Positions 53,172 through 62,817 of a stretch of 64,000 bases of DNA are shown here, piece by piece. Source of the DNA: Lysinibacillus_B sp036662795 (lineage in GTDB: Bacteria > Bacillota > Bacilli > Bacillales_A > Planococcaceae). Position 1 is the stretch's first letter; the number at the start of each line of letters is the position of its first letter. Position numbers and translations under genes: made by a program. Under the pieces are notes generated by a model. The model ran no database searches. It saw only the letters and a program-made list of their open reading frames with translations, and was not told the origin of the DNA. The stretch is taken from positions 76,051 to 140,050 of the forward strand of contig NZ_JBAFWZ010000010.1 of the NCBI RefSeq assembly GCF_036662795.1, written 5' to 3'.

Positions 53172-53972
53172 TTGTTTAAGAAGAATTTTGAAAAAGGGCA
53201 AATTTCAGGTGTGCATTTTGGAAATGGAAAAAATGTATTTCGAAATATACGATTAAATGTGTATAGCTTTGTAGCGGATGGTGTACTAATTGATACAGGT
53301 AGTGCCTCTTTAAGAAACTATTTCATTCCATATTTTGATGAACATAGGATTGAGCAAGTTGTTCTTACACATTATCACGAGGATCATACAGGAGGTGCGG
53401 CATACTTAGCGGAGAAGGGCATTCCTATTTATATGAACGATATAATGCGAAGCTATTGTATGAAAGAAGCGGATTATCCTTTTTATCGAAAAATTTTCTG
53501 GGGAAAAAGGGAGCCGTTCGAGGCCCAGCCGATTGGACAAACATTTCAGTCAAACTCTGCAACGTGGGATGTGATTGAAACACCTGGTCATGCTGTAGAT
53601 CATCTCGCCTTTTTAAATCGAGAGACAGGTCAGCTTTTTACAGGAGATTTATATGTGATGCCAAAAACAAAGGTAATTTTAAAGGAGGAGAGTATTCCGA
53701 CGATCATATCTTCATTAGAAAAAGTGCTAACGTATGATTTCGATGAAATGTTTTGTTGTCATGCTGGCTACGTAAAGGATGGACGAAAAGCACTTGTAAA
53801 TAAACATGATTTTTTATTAACTCTACAAGATCAAGTAATCACATTAAATAAAGAGGGATACAGCAATAAAGAAATTGCTAATGAATTATTTACAAAAAAA
53901 TATCCGATTAGTCGCATTTCTTTCGGAGAATGGGATTCGATGCATATAATAAACTCAATTTTAAAGGGATAG
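53172..53972 (+). CDS. MBL-fold metallo-hydrolase
   Basis: A ~266-residue metallo-beta-lactamase-fold enzyme. The HxHxDH motif is LTHYHEDHTGG (about 73-83), followed by ETPGHAVDHLAF and TGDLYVM. I start it at TTG 53172 (or 53169) because AGAGGGGG is correctly spaced. An ATG at 53121 lies upstream in frame but would include that site; it remains an alternative. The C-terminal ~40 residues carry a helix-turn-helix-like segment (NKEGYSNKEIANELFTKKYP). Likely a glyoxalase- or lactonase-like hydrolase; no substrate can be assigned. Confidence 0.8.
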   Translation: MFKKNFEKGQISGVHFGNGKNVFRNIRLNVYSFVADGVLIDTGSASLRNYFIPYFDEHRIEQVVLTHYHEDHTGGAAYLAEKGIPIYMNDIMRSYCMKEADYPFYRKIFWGKREPFEAQPIGQTFQSNSATWDVIETPGHAVDHLAFLNRETGQLFTGDLYVMPKTKVILKEESIPTIISSLEKVLTYDFDEMFCCHAGYVKDGRKALVNKHDFLLTLQDQVITLNKEGYSNKEIANELFTKKYPISRISFGEWDSMHIINSILKG

Positions 53973-54052
53973 TCTCGATGATTCTCCGTACTAAAGATAA
54001 TCATTTTGCTAGTACTCAAACTGTAAAAAACTAATTATCATTGCATAAAATC

Positions 54053-54139
54053 GGCAAGCCTCGTCACTTCGCTCCTTTACCGCTGTACCATCAAATGTAT
54101 TTCAGCGACAGAAGTCTAACGTGTCCAGGCTTGCCTTTT
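54053..54139. repeat. Structured intergenic element
   Basis: GGCAAGCCT (54,053-54,061) and AGGCTTGCC (54,127-54,135) enclose an inner CGCTG / CAGCG pair at 54,081-54,107. A TTTTATTTC tail follows, so it can act as a terminator for the MBL gene. The large, paired loop suggests more than a simple terminator. The gap 53,973-54,262 contains no gene. Confidence 0.55.
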
Positions 54140-54262
54140 ATTTCAGTGTATGATTAATAACTTTTGTCTCAGCATTTAAAGATATAGATTACATTTTTAT
54201 ATCGTATCTAATAGTAAAAAATCTTTTTGTTTCACTCGAAGCGATTTCATTATAATTGCACG

Positions 54263-55201
54263 TTAGCCTTCCGTTAATCGATTGTTTTTGAAATCGAATG
54301 TTTGTAAATCATGGGCCACAAATGTATTTGCAAAAATTGTTCGACTTTCAGCGAGTAATGCCTCGACCTCATGTTTTAAAAATCTAGCACTAATATGCGT
54401 CATAATTAAATTTTTAGCGTTTGCCTTCGTCGCAACATGGGCTGCCTCCATATTTGTGGAATGCCCATAGCTTGCTGCTAAATTTGTTGTCGAATGATTG
54501 AAAGTTGCTTCATGCACTACAATATCAGCATTCTCACTTAGTTTAATGGCTGAATTCGAATATTTCGTATCACCTAAAATGGTAACGATAAATCCTTTTT
54601 GTGGAAGTGTGACAACATCGGCACTCCTAACAACAGTACCATCATCCAGTGTAACATCGGAACCGTTTTTAAGCTGACGGTACAGTGGACCTTTTGGAAC
54701 TCCTAGCTCTTGGACTTTTTCTATCAGTAACCTACCAGGCAAATCCTTTTGCAAGATTCGATAGCCGAAGCATTCAATCGTATGCTCTAATTTGTCGGCT
54801 AGAACAAGAAAATTCTCATCCTCATAAATAACACCTGAATCTATTTCGACAAATATCACCGGATACGTTAAATGGGTTTTCGATACACCAAGGGCTGCTT
54901 CTACATATTGCTGTAATCCGGCAGGGCCGAAAATCGTAAGCGCTGAATCGCCTCCTAAAAAAGAACGAGAGCTTAAAAAACCGGGCAAGCCAAAAATATG
55001 ATCACCATGTAAATGAGTAATGAAAATTTTATCGATTCTTCTAGGTCTAATAGAAGTGTTCAGTATTTGATGCTGCGTTGCTTCTCCACAATCAAATAGC
55101 CAGATGCTACCAATTTCGTCTAATAGCTTTAAGGCAATTGCAGTCACATTACGTTCTTTGGACGGCATGCCAGCACCCGTACCTAAAAATTGAATTTGCA
55201 T
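54263..55201 (-). CDS. rnz: Ribonuclease Z
   Basis: A 312-residue tRNA 3' processing endonuclease. The start at MQIQFLGTGAG is preceded by GAGGG on the minus strand; the in-frame ATG four codons upstream overlaps that site. Zinc motif FITHLHGDHIFGLPG (HxHxDH), GDTKYS, and the C-terminal MTHISARF motif. Length matches Bacillus RNase Z. It cuts CCA-less tRNA precursors after the discriminator base. Confidence 0.95.
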   Translation of the reverse strand: MQIQFLGTGAGMPSKERNVTAIALKLLDEIGSIWLFDCGEATQHQILNTSIRPRRIDKIFITHLHGDHIFGLPGFLSSRSFLGGDSALTIFGPAGLQQYVEAALGVSKTHLTYPVIFVEIDSGVIYEDENFLVLADKLEHTIECFGYRILQKDLPGRLLIEKVQELGVPKGPLYRQLKNGSDVTLDDGTVVRSADVVTLPQKGFIVTILGDTKYSNSAIKLSENADIVVHEATFNHSTTNLAASYGHSTNMEAAHVATKANAKNLIMTHISARFLKHEVEALLAESRTIFANTFVAHDLQTFDFKNNRLTEG

Positions 55202-55259
55202 ACTATCCCTCATTTCTGTTTTAGCATTATATCATATAGAGCTAGTCGGATAACGTACA

Positions 55260-56078
55260 CTAAGGTCGATCCTCTGATGCATACTGGTGAAAGTATTCGA
55301 CCGGTACGAAAAGTCCAACCTTCCCATGCTCCTCATTTTTTAACGTTGCAAATACAATACCTAAGACTGAGCCATCCGAAGCAATGACAGGGCTACCGCT
55401 ATTCCCCTTGTAAACAGGCGCTTTCATCATCATAACGGGTTCATTCCAGTCCTCAAGTTGTATTGACTCAAGTATTGTTCCTTCGTTCGCAATTCCGGTG
55501 AAATACAATGGATTACCTATAAACGTTACTTGCTCTTGGGCAGTGGAGCTATAGGAATCGGCTAGCTTTAAATAGGGTAATTCTTCTCCTTCCACTTTTA
55601 GTACGGCTAAGTCTATAGAAGGGAAGCTTTCAATGATTTCTGCTTCGTATATTCCGTGGTCTGGAAATACAACCGTTAAGCGAGTCGCATCATCTATCAC
55701 ATGCTCATTTGTTAATATGTATCCATCCTCTGAAATTGCAAAGCCTGTTCCTTTGCTATCGTGGGTTGAAATTTCAACAACAGCTTTTTTATATGTTTGT
55801 ATATCCTCCTGTAAGGATAGCTTTGAGGATATTTTTAAAAACTCAATTGCAGGAATAGAGTAAATTTGAAAGATTAAGCCGAAAGTATTGAATAGAAGGA
55901 CAAGTGCAATAATCCAAACAGTCACTCGAACGGTCCGTCGTTTCTTTTTTTGCTGCTGTGTCCCTTGAAGCCTTTGTTGTCTTTCTTCCTCTAATGCCTT
56001 TTCCTGCTCCTGTAAAACGAGCTCAAGAAACGCTTCATCTTCTTGTTTTGCTTGAGATGCCTCTTTCCAATCTGTCAT
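55260..56078 (-). CDS. Membrane-anchored S1C (trypsin-like) serine protease without PDZ
   Basis: A 272-residue protein. The N-terminal ~45 residues are charged and coiled (EQEKALEEERQQRLQGTQQQ), followed by one transmembrane helix at about 52-72 (VTVWIIALVLLFNTFGLIFQ). The protease domain faces outside: His in TNEHVIDDATRL, Asp in FPSIDLAVLKVEG, Ser in YKGNSGSPVIASDG. No PDZ domain follows, unlike HtrA. A cell-surface protease or sensor in envelope quality control is likely. Confidence 0.85.
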   Translation of the reverse strand: MTDWKEASQAKQEDEAFLELVLQEQEKALEEERQQRLQGTQQQKKKRRTVRVTVWIIALVLLFNTFGLIFQIYSIPAIEFLKISSKLSLQEDIQTYKKAVVEISTHDSKGTGFAISEDGYILTNEHVIDDATRLTVVFPDHGIYEAEIIESFPSIDLAVLKVEGEELPYLKLADSYSSTAQEQVTFIGNPLYFTGIANEGTILESIQLEDWNEPVMMMKAPVYKGNSGSPVIASDGSVLGIVFATLKNEEHGKVGLFVPVEYFHQYASEDRP

Positions 56079-56137
56079 TGTGCTTCCTCCCTAATTTAAA
56101 TACAGAGTAGAGTCGGGAAAACGTCACTTTAAGGTTG

Positions 56138-56872
56138 TTACTTCACGAAGTAATCAATAGCAAGCTGAATAATGAGAATGGCTGTTATCAATCTTAGTAA
56201 GTATTTGGCTTGTTGAGCGCTAATTTTTCTTGCGAGTAGGATACCTAGCTGAGAACCCAATATAGAGCCTGCTGCTAATGACAACGTTTCTACCCATAAG
56301 ATTTGCCCGGATGAAACATACATAATTGCTGCACCAAAGCAAGTAGCAAAAATTCCTATTCGACCTAATACAACAGCCTTCATATAGGCAATTTTTTCAT
56401 TTGCGTAAATATAAAGGAGTAGGGTTCCACTTCCAGGCCCAAATAAGCCATCATACATACCGACACTAACTAGAAGTGCGGCTGTTTTTTTTCTAATCGT
56501 TAGCTGTAAGTTCTCTCCGAAATCGGTTTTTCCTAAAAAAGAAAGGATAAAGGCGAAAAATAAAAACAGTATAGCTATAAAGGTTAACTCATCTCCACTA
56601 AATAGTGAAGCAAGTTCACCACCAATCAAGCCACCGATAAAGCAGAGTAAGAGTATAGGCGTTACTTCTATTAAAGTTACTTCTTTTCGTTTAAATACAG
56701 AGTAAAAATTAGATAGGGTGCTTAGTGTATTTGATACTTTATTTGCCCCGATAGCAGAATGGACAGGCATACCGATCAACAGCATCGTAGGTAAACTAAT
56801 TAAGCCACCGCCTCCAGCAAGTGTGCCAATCACATTCGCAATAAATCCAATACAAAACAATAATACTAACAT
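56138..56872 (-). CDS. TauE/SafE-family membrane transporter
   Basis: A 244-residue protein with seven to eight hydrophobic helices. N-terminal GTLAGGGGLISLPTMLLIGMP and the internal-repeat partner GMYDGLFGPGSGTLLLYIY are hallmarks of the sulfite exporter TauE/SafE family. Probable sulfite, sulfoacetate or organic anion permease. The coupling ion and substrate cannot be assigned. Divergent from the malic enzyme gene. Confidence 0.88.
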   Translation of the reverse strand: MLVLLFCIGFIANVIGTLAGGGGLISLPTMLLIGMPVHSAIGANKVSNTLSTLSNFYSVFKRKEVTLIEVTPILLLCFIGGLIGGELASLFSGDELTFIAILFLFFAFILSFLGKTDFGENLQLTIRKKTAALLVSVGMYDGLFGPGSGTLLLYIYANEKIAYMKAVVLGRIGIFATCFGAAIMYVSSGQILWVETLSLAAGSILGSQLGILLARKISAQQAKYLLRLITAILIIQLAIDYFVK

Positions 56873-57340
56873 AAAAGACCTTCTTTCAATGCGATTAACA
56901 GTTTAACCTTACACGATTTTACGAGCGGGTGAAATAAGGATGAACAAGTTGCTGGAATATGCTACAGAAGTACGTTATAAATGTGAACAAATTGTGTCAT
57001 TGTGCAGGATTTAACATACTTTCCCCTTACGAAGTTTGTGAAAGAATTCATATATTGAGTAAGAAAACGAAACGTGTATAAATTCACAAAAAATCTAGTG
57101 ATATATCAAAGTTGAAAAAATGTAAGTGCTTTCTTTAATTATATTAATATAATTAAAGTTGTGAGATAATTGGTGTTTTTGAATTTGTGAATTTGTGAGC
57201 ATTTGACGTAATATCAAGCTTTTTCGAGAAAAAATTAATTTTTTCATAAATTATTAATATTATTGTTGACTTTATTTCGTTGAAGCAATATGATACTGGA
57301 ATATAAAGAAAAATACTGATTTCTCGAAAGGGTGACGTAA
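56873..57340. other. Long AT-rich regulatory region before malic enzyme
   Basis: This 468-bp gap has no gene. Repeats of TTAATATAATTAAAG type and GTGAATTTGTGA occur near 57,137-57,196. A promoter with TTGACT at about 57,265 and TATGAT at 57,289 fits the gene start at 57,341, with GAAAGGGTGA as ribosome binding site. Confidence 0.45.
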
Positions 57341-58549
57341 ATGGACTTGATGAAAAAGTCGTTAGAAATGCATGAACATTACGGTGGAAAAATGGAAATC
57401 CGGTCGAAGGTGCCAGTGCAAGATAAGTATGATTTAAGTTTAGCTTATTCTCCTGGGGTAGCAGCACCGTGTCTAGAAATTGAGCGAAATCCTTCACTTG
57501 TGTATGACTACACTATGAAAGGGAATTTAGTAGCTGTAGTAACAGATGGCACTGCTGTTCTAGGTTTAGGGGATATCGGTCCAGAAGCAGCCTTACCTGT
57601 AATGGAAGGGAAAGCGTTATTATTAAAGCGCTTTGCGAATGTTGATGCTGTGCCAGTTTGTTTAGCTACGAAAGATGTAGATGAAATTGTAAATATCGTA
57701 AAAGCGATTTCACCAACATACGGTGGGATTAACTTAGAGGATATTTCTGCTCCGCGATGCTTTGAAATTGAAGACCGTTTACGTGCAGAATGTAATATTC
57801 CAGTATTCCATGATGATCAACATGGCACAGCCATCGTAGTAGGTGCAGGACTAATCAATGCAAATAAAATCATCGGCAAAGAAGTAGAAACGATGAAGGT
57901 TGTTATTAATGGTGCTGGTGCTGCAGGTATTGCGATCTTACGAATTTTACTTCAAATGGGTTATAAAAATGTAGTAATGTGTGATACAAAAGGAATTATT
58001 TATGAGGGACGTCAAGAAGGTATGAACCCGATTAAGGATGGTATTGCCCATCTAACAAACCCAGAAGGCTTACGAGGCAGTTTAGATGATGCTTTAGTAG
58101 GTGCAGATGTATTTATCGGTGTATCGGTTGCGAATCTTTTAACGGAATCACATATTAAATCGATGGCAGATGATCCGATTGTCTTTGCACTGGCAAATCC
58201 AAACCCAGAAATTACACCGGCTAATGCAAAAGCTTGGGGTGTGCGTATTATCGGAACTGGTCGCTCAGATTATGCAAATCAAATTAACAATATGTTAGCC
58301 TTCCCTGGAATCTTCCGTGGAGCGTTAGATGTTCGTGCTACTGATATTAATGAAGCAATGAAGCTAGCTGCAGTTGAAGCAATTGCCTCCCTTGTGACAG
58401 AAGAAGAGCTAAATGAGGAATTTATCGTTCCAAGCTCAATGGATGAGCGAGTAGCAGGGGTTGTAGCGAAAGCTGTGGGATCAGCGGCGATTGACTCAGG
58501 TGTATCAGAACTATTTAATCAAACGATAAAAGATACTCTAGCGATTTAA
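57341..58549 (+). CDS. NAD(P)-dependent malic enzyme
   Basis: A 402-residue short-form malic enzyme (malate to pyruvate plus CO2). Catalytic and cofactor motifs: Tyr in LSLAYSPGVAAPC, VTDGTAVLGLGDIGP, Lys in GKALLLKRFA, metal ligands EDISAPRCFEIE and FHDDQHGTAIV, Rossmann VINGAGAAGIAI, ALANPNPEI. Size fits the YtsJ-type NADP-preferring group. The leader TTGACT/TATGAT promoter is plausible. It feeds pyruvate and NADPH when cells use dicarboxylates. Confidence 0.94.
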   Translation: MDLMKKSLEMHEHYGGKMEIRSKVPVQDKYDLSLAYSPGVAAPCLEIERNPSLVYDYTMKGNLVAVVTDGTAVLGLGDIGPEAALPVMEGKALLLKRFANVDAVPVCLATKDVDEIVNIVKAISPTYGGINLEDISAPRCFEIEDRLRAECNIPVFHDDQHGTAIVVGAGLINANKIIGKEVETMKVVINGAGAAGIAILRILLQMGYKNVVMCDTKGIIYEGRQEGMNPIKDGIAHLTNPEGLRGSLDDALVGADVFIGVSVANLLTESHIKSMADDPIVFALANPNPEITPANAKAWGVRIIGTGRSDYANQINNMLAFPGIFRGALDVRATDINEAMKLAAVEAIASLVTEEELNEEFIVPSSMDERVAGVVAKAVGSAAIDSGVSELFNQTIKDTLAI

Positions 58550-58612
58550 TACGAATATATAAGTCTGAAATTTCAAAAAATATAAACAAAAAAGAGAAAA
58601 AATGAGTTGAGG

Positions 58613-58650
58613 AGCCTATCTTTAGCATGAGCTGAAGATAGGTTTTTTAC
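58613..58650 (+). terminator. Terminator after malic enzyme
   Basis: CCTATCTT / AAGATAGG stem with a loop of about 12 bases (TAGCATGAGCTG, further partly paired) and TTTTTT tail. Confidence 0.85.
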
Positions 58651-58730
58651 GTTTCAAAAAAATATCCGCTTTAATTAGGTTATATTTTGATTTGTTTTTA
58701 TGAATAATATGACCAAAGTGAGGTGCACCT

Positions 58731-60071
58731 ATGGAATCGGTAGTGAAAGTACAAAGAGTGAAAATCCGTAATTTGAAAAATGTCCGAAACGGGGAAATTA
58801 CTATTTCGAATAGCTTTATCAATCTTAATAGGTCGAATGTGATGGGCATATACGGGCAAAATGGTTCTGGAAAAACAACTGTCATACTAGCATTTGAACT
58901 ATTAAAAATACTTATTTCAAGCTGGAAAAGTTCAAATAAATTGCCTAGTAATGATGAGAAAATGATTCATATTGACGGTGAATGTGCCTCATTAGAATTT
59001 GAGTTTTTAGTTAGTAATTCGTTTGGACAATATTTTTTAACTTATTATGTTGAGTTAAAGGAAGGGGAAAAATATTTATATCCAGTAGCTGAAAAAATAA
59101 CGTATCGAGAAAATATTCGAGGGAAGCGTAAAAAGGTGCTAATAGTAAAAGAAAACGATGATGTTCAAATCCGTACTATAGCTATGAAATCCTTGAAAGA
59201 ATCTGCTCGTGTCCGTGTTATGGTCGTAAATGAGCTCAGTAAAAGGGAAAACAAATCTTTTATCTTTCATAAAGAATTGAAAAAAACCTTAATCGACCAT
59301 TTAACAGAAGAAGAAATAACACTACTAGAAAATATAGCGATTGATTTTAATCGGAATCTACATGTGATCAATAATAAAAAGACGGGGCTTATTATGACAA
59401 GCTACATCATGCCGTTAAGTGTTCATTTGGATACTAAACGAGGAGAAATTGCTTATGATTTAGTGCAGCCAGCATTACTGCCAAAAAACCGATTTATTAC
59501 GATTTGCGAAGTTGTGGAGCAAACTAATAGTGTATTATCGACGATCATTCCAGGGTTAGCCATAAAAGTACAAAAAATTACAGAGCAAATGCTCGATAAT
59601 GGGGATGTAGGTGTTCGATTTGAATTTTTATCGCAACGAGGGGATCGCCTTCTCCCATTACGTACGGAATCAGAGGGAATATTAAAAATAATATCCGTCT
59701 TAAGTGCTTTAGTTGCAGTATATAACAAACCAGCTGCATGTGTGCTAATCGATGAATTAGATTCAGGTGTTTTTGAGTATTTGCTTGGCGAGCTGCTAGG
59801 AATTATAGAAGAGAACGGGAAGGGGCAGCTTTTTTTCACCTCCCATAATTTACGTATACTTGAGGTGCTACCAATAGGGAATCTTTGGTTTACAACCGCT
59901 AATGAAAATAATCGATACTTGCAGTTAAAGGGGATGAAAACAATTACTAATACAAGAGATATGTATTTACGTGCAATTCAAGTTGGTGGACAAGATGAAC
60001 GAATATATGAAGAAACAAGTTTGTTCCAAATGAAACGCGCATTTAGAAAAGCGGGGAAGCCAAATGAGTAA
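58731..60071 (+). CDS. AAA15/OLD-like ATPase, first gene of an ATPase-TOPRIM pair
   Basis: A 446-residue SMC/ABC-type ATPase. Walker A YGQNGSGKTTV (about 41-51), signature-like LRTESEGILKIISVLSAL (about 305-325), Walker B CVLIDELDSGVFEYL, and H-loop LFFTSHNLRILEVL. The insertion between Walker A and signature is charged and partly helical. The 'SEG...K' signature and ExxDSG after Walker B are typical of AAA15/RloA and the AriA/OLD group. The stop overlaps the TOPRIM start by 8 bases, so the products are made together. No such pair belongs to the core order here. Confidence 0.85.
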   Translation: MESVVKVQRVKIRNLKNVRNGEITISNSFINLNRSNVMGIYGQNGSGKTTVILAFELLKILISSWKSSNKLPSNDEKMIHIDGECASLEFEFLVSNSFGQYFLTYYVELKEGEKYLYPVAEKITYRENIRGKRKKVLIVKENDDVQIRTIAMKSLKESARVRVMVVNELSKRENKSFIFHKELKKTLIDHLTEEEITLLENIAIDFNRNLHVINNKKTGLIMTSYIMPLSVHLDTKRGEIAYDLVQPALLPKNRFITICEVVEQTNSVLSTIIPGLAIKVQKITEQMLDNGDVGVRFEFLSQRGDRLLPLRTESEGILKIISVLSALVAVYNKPAACVLIDELDSGVFEYLLGELLGIIEENGKGQLFFTSHNLRILEVLPIGNLWFTTANENNRYLQLKGMKTITNTRDMYLRAIQVGGQDERIYEETSLFQMKRAFRKAGKPNE

Positions 60072-60783
60072 AAAGGTGATTTTAATAATTGTTGAGGGGC
60101 ATACAGAGGAAGAGGTGTTTTATGATTTTTTACAAGAACGTTACAATAATGAAGAAATACGAATAGATGTCCAAAAGGGAGATATTTTAAGCGATTGGAA
60201 TAACCATAATATTAATAAAAAAGTGGGTAAGATTATAAAGCAATATTTAACAAAGTATCGACTGCTCCCGCAGGATTTACTAGCTGTTGTTCATTTTACA
60301 GATACAGATGGCTGCTTTATTCCAAAAGATGGTGTTGTCATTTCACCCCAACATACAGAAAATCTCACCTATTCGAATGAAGCAATTTATGTTGTTGATG
60401 AGGATAAAAAACAAAAAATTGAGCAGCGTAATAAATTGAAGGCAATTAATGTGAAGAAATTAGCTGAAAATGAAATATTTTCTATAAATAGAATAAAAAT
60501 ACCATATTCGATATTTTATTTTTCAACAAATTTGGATCATCTGCTTTGGAATGAACGCAATGAATTTCGAGATGAAAAAATGGAGCGGGCAGAGTTTTTT
60601 ATGAAAAATTTAAAAATCCCTTTAGAGCAATTTTTAAGGCAGTTTTCAAAAATAGAAGAAAACTTCTCTTATAGGGAGAAATTAACATTAAGCTGGGAGT
60701 ATGTAATGGAGCGTTATAATTCCTTACAACGATGTACAAACGTACCACTTATGTTTGACATGATCGATAGAGTAAGAAAATAA
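60064..60783 (+). CDS. TOPRIM-like nuclease, second gene of an ATPase-TOPRIM pair
   Basis: A 239-residue protein. A TOPRIM core is suggested by VILIIVEGHTEEEVFYDFL (catalytic Glu11) and VVHFTDTDGCF (Asp80, Asp82). The C-terminal half is helical with conserved-looking YSIFYFSTNLDHLLWNERNE. TOPRIM proteins next to such ATPases include RloB/DUF4276-like, AriB (DUF4435) and OLD C-termini. Sequence alone does not tell which. It probably cuts DNA or RNA when the ATPase senses infection. RBS inside the upstream gene, which supports coupling. Confidence 0.75.
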   Translation: MSKKVILIIVEGHTEEEVFYDFLQERYNNEEIRIDVQKGDILSDWNNHNINKKVGKIIKQYLTKYRLLPQDLLAVVHFTDTDGCFIPKDGVVISPQHTENLTYSNEAIYVVDEDKKQKIEQRNKLKAINVKKLAENEIFSINRIKIPYSIFYFSTNLDHLLWNERNEFRDEKMERAEFFMKNLKIPLEQFLRQFSKIEENFSYREKLTLSWEYVMERYNSLQRCTNVPLMFDMIDRVRK

Positions 60784-60784
60784 A

Positions 60785-60822
60785 GGCTATGCAAAGTGAC
60801 CAATTAGCATTTTGCATAGCCA
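60785..60822. terminator. Terminator between converging TOPRIM and pepF genes
   Basis: GGCTATGCAAA / TTTGCATAGCC perfect 11-bp stem with a 15-base loop. T-rich sequence follows on the minus strand, so it ends pepF and possibly the defence pair. Confidence 0.75.
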
Positions 60823-60834
60823 GTGTTGTGTGAT

Positions 60835-62637
60835 TTATCTATTTATTTCATCTGTTAATGCTTCTAATTCATCTATTAAGCTACCGATATAGGCGATTGT
60901 GTCACGTAAAGGTTGTTCAGTCGTAATATCAACTCCAGCATGCTGTGCAAGCTCGGTAGGTGATTTCGTGCCGCCCATTTTTAATACATCTATCCAATCT
61001 GCAACGGCCTTCTCACCCTCGTTTAAAATACGCTGTGCCACTTGTGTTGAAATGGTTAAACCAGCAGAGTAAGTGTATGGATATAGGCCCATATAGTAAT
61101 GTGGCTGACGCATCCAAGTTAGTTCAGCACCTTCGCTAATTGTAACGGCATCACCCCAGAACTCCTCAAGCACCCCTCGCTTTAATTCGTTCAATTTTGG
61201 TGCATTTACAGACCCGCCCTCATCAATAATCTCGTATACTTTACGTTGATAGGCTGCCTCTAACAGATGCGTTACAAAATTATGGTAGTACGTACGAGAA
61301 ATAATCGTAGAAATGACCCAACGTTTAAAGCGGGCATCCGTAGAATTTTTCAGTAAATAATTTGCCATTAGCATTTCATTCATTGTTGACGGCGCTTCAA
61401 TAAAGTAGAGTGATGGGCGTGCATTGAAAATGTTTTGCTCCGCGTTTGCCAAATAAAAATGGCCTGCATGACCTAATTCATGAGCTAACACAAACACTTC
61501 ATTCATTCGACTCGTCCAAGAGATTAAAATGTAAGGGTGGTAACCATACGGACTTGAACAAAACGCACCTGTTGATTTACCTTCATTTTGTGCAAAATCA
61601 ATCCAGTGTTCATGGAATGCGCGGTCAAGCATTTTCACATAATCCTCACCCATTACGGATAATCCATCCTTCATATACTGACGAGACTGTTCGACTGTAA
61701 TTGTTGGTTCGTAGGAAGGATCCAAGGAAATCTTCAAATCTGCAAAAGTCATTTCCTCTAAATTGTGTGTCTTCTGTAAGAGCTTTGCATAACGTCTCAT
61801 ATGAGGTGCTAGCTCCGACATAATTAAATCAATTTGGCGATCATAAAGAGTTCTGTCAACCTCTTGTGATTGCAATAAATAGTCAAAGATAGAAGAATAG
61901 CCACGTAAGTCTGCCTCTGTTTTTTCAACTTTTAAATGCATATCATACGTCTTAGCTGTAGTATTTTCATAATCCCGTAGCTTTTTAGAAAATGCATAAA
62001 ATGCTTCTCGGCGAACCGCTGTATTCGTTTCTAGCTCCCAATCACCTTCAAATAGGTTATAGCTAAGTGGATAGCTTTCTCCAGCTACCTCGAAATTAGG
62101 GAATTTCATATCTACTAGTTTAGTTGTATTATATAGTCCGTATGGTGCATGCAATGTCGTACTAAAAGCGGCTAATGCTTTTTCAGCTTCGGGATGGAGC
62201 TGATACGGCTTTTGACGTAATAATTTATTTATGAAATTTTTGTAATCTGGTGATTGTTCAGCAATAGTTTGCAGTGTGCTTTCATCTAACAGTAGTAGCT
62301 CGCTGTTAATAAATGAAAGCTGAGCACGAATGGAGGCTTGTAGTTGACCTACCTTTGCAGAGCGCATTTGCTCTGAACTGTTTGTTTGGTCAACGTTTAA
62401 AGAAAGACTAGCATACGTACCAATTGGGACAAGTTCTTTAAAAATCGATTCGTATGCAGAAATCGCTTCAATGGCAGACGTACTATCGATAATATTCCCC
62501 TTGAATTGAGATTCTATCTTTGATGATAAAGCTTTCACGGTTTCGATTGCAGCTTGGAATGCCTGTTCAGAAGAGAATAAATCCTCCAAATTCCATGTTT
62601 CTTCTATACTGACACTTTGTCGTTTTCTTATAGACAT
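60835..62637 (-). CDS. pepF: Oligoendopeptidase F
   Basis: A 600-residue M3 metallopeptidase. Zinc motif VLAHELGHAGHFYLA (HEXXH) and the downstream Glu in FIEAPSTMNEMLMA. The N-terminal half is helical and gates access. Cytosolic enzyme that hydrolyses 7-17 residue peptides. Shine-Dalgarno AAGGAGGAT upstream on the minus strand. Full length. Confidence 0.95.
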   Translation of the reverse strand: MSIRKRQSVSIEETWNLEDLFSSEQAFQAAIETVKALSSKIESQFKGNIIDSTSAIEAISAYESIFKELVPIGTYASLSLNVDQTNSSEQMRSAKVGQLQASIRAQLSFINSELLLLDESTLQTIAEQSPDYKNFINKLLRQKPYQLHPEAEKALAAFSTTLHAPYGLYNTTKLVDMKFPNFEVAGESYPLSYNLFEGDWELETNTAVRREAFYAFSKKLRDYENTTAKTYDMHLKVEKTEADLRGYSSIFDYLLQSQEVDRTLYDRQIDLIMSELAPHMRRYAKLLQKTHNLEEMTFADLKISLDPSYEPTITVEQSRQYMKDGLSVMGEDYVKMLDRAFHEHWIDFAQNEGKSTGAFCSSPYGYHPYILISWTSRMNEVFVLAHELGHAGHFYLANAEQNIFNARPSLYFIEAPSTMNEMLMANYLLKNSTDARFKRWVISTIISRTYYHNFVTHLLEAAYQRKVYEIIDEGGSVNAPKLNELKRGVLEEFWGDAVTISEGAELTWMRQPHYYMGLYPYTYSAGLTISTQVAQRILNEGEKAVADWIDVLKMGGTKSPTELAQHAGVDITTEQPLRDTIAYIGSLIDELEALTDEINR

Positions 62638-62713
62638 AGAAATCCTCCTTAGTTATTACGATTTTCGAAATAAATTGTATCACAAATTAGAATTTTCCGA
62701 AAGAACAGAGGTC

Positions 62714-62743
62714 AAAAAAACACCTATTATGAAATAGGTGCCA
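62714..62743 (-). terminator. Terminator of the Yip1-family gene
   Basis: CACCTATT / AATAGGTG perfect stem with ATGA loop; the plus-strand A-run at 62,714-62,721 is the T-tail on the minus strand. It is about 200 bases beyond the stop codon. Confidence 0.75.
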
Positions 62744-62817
62744 GATTGTAGTCAAACTCATATAAATTTGACTTTGCTCACAGTCTTAAAAACTAGTAAG
62801 AAACCGTTGTTTTCCGT

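Noticed and set aside
57121..57134. cre site before malic enzyme (TGTAAGTGCTTTCT)
   Set aside because: It lacks the central CG and the terminal CA of the cre consensus.
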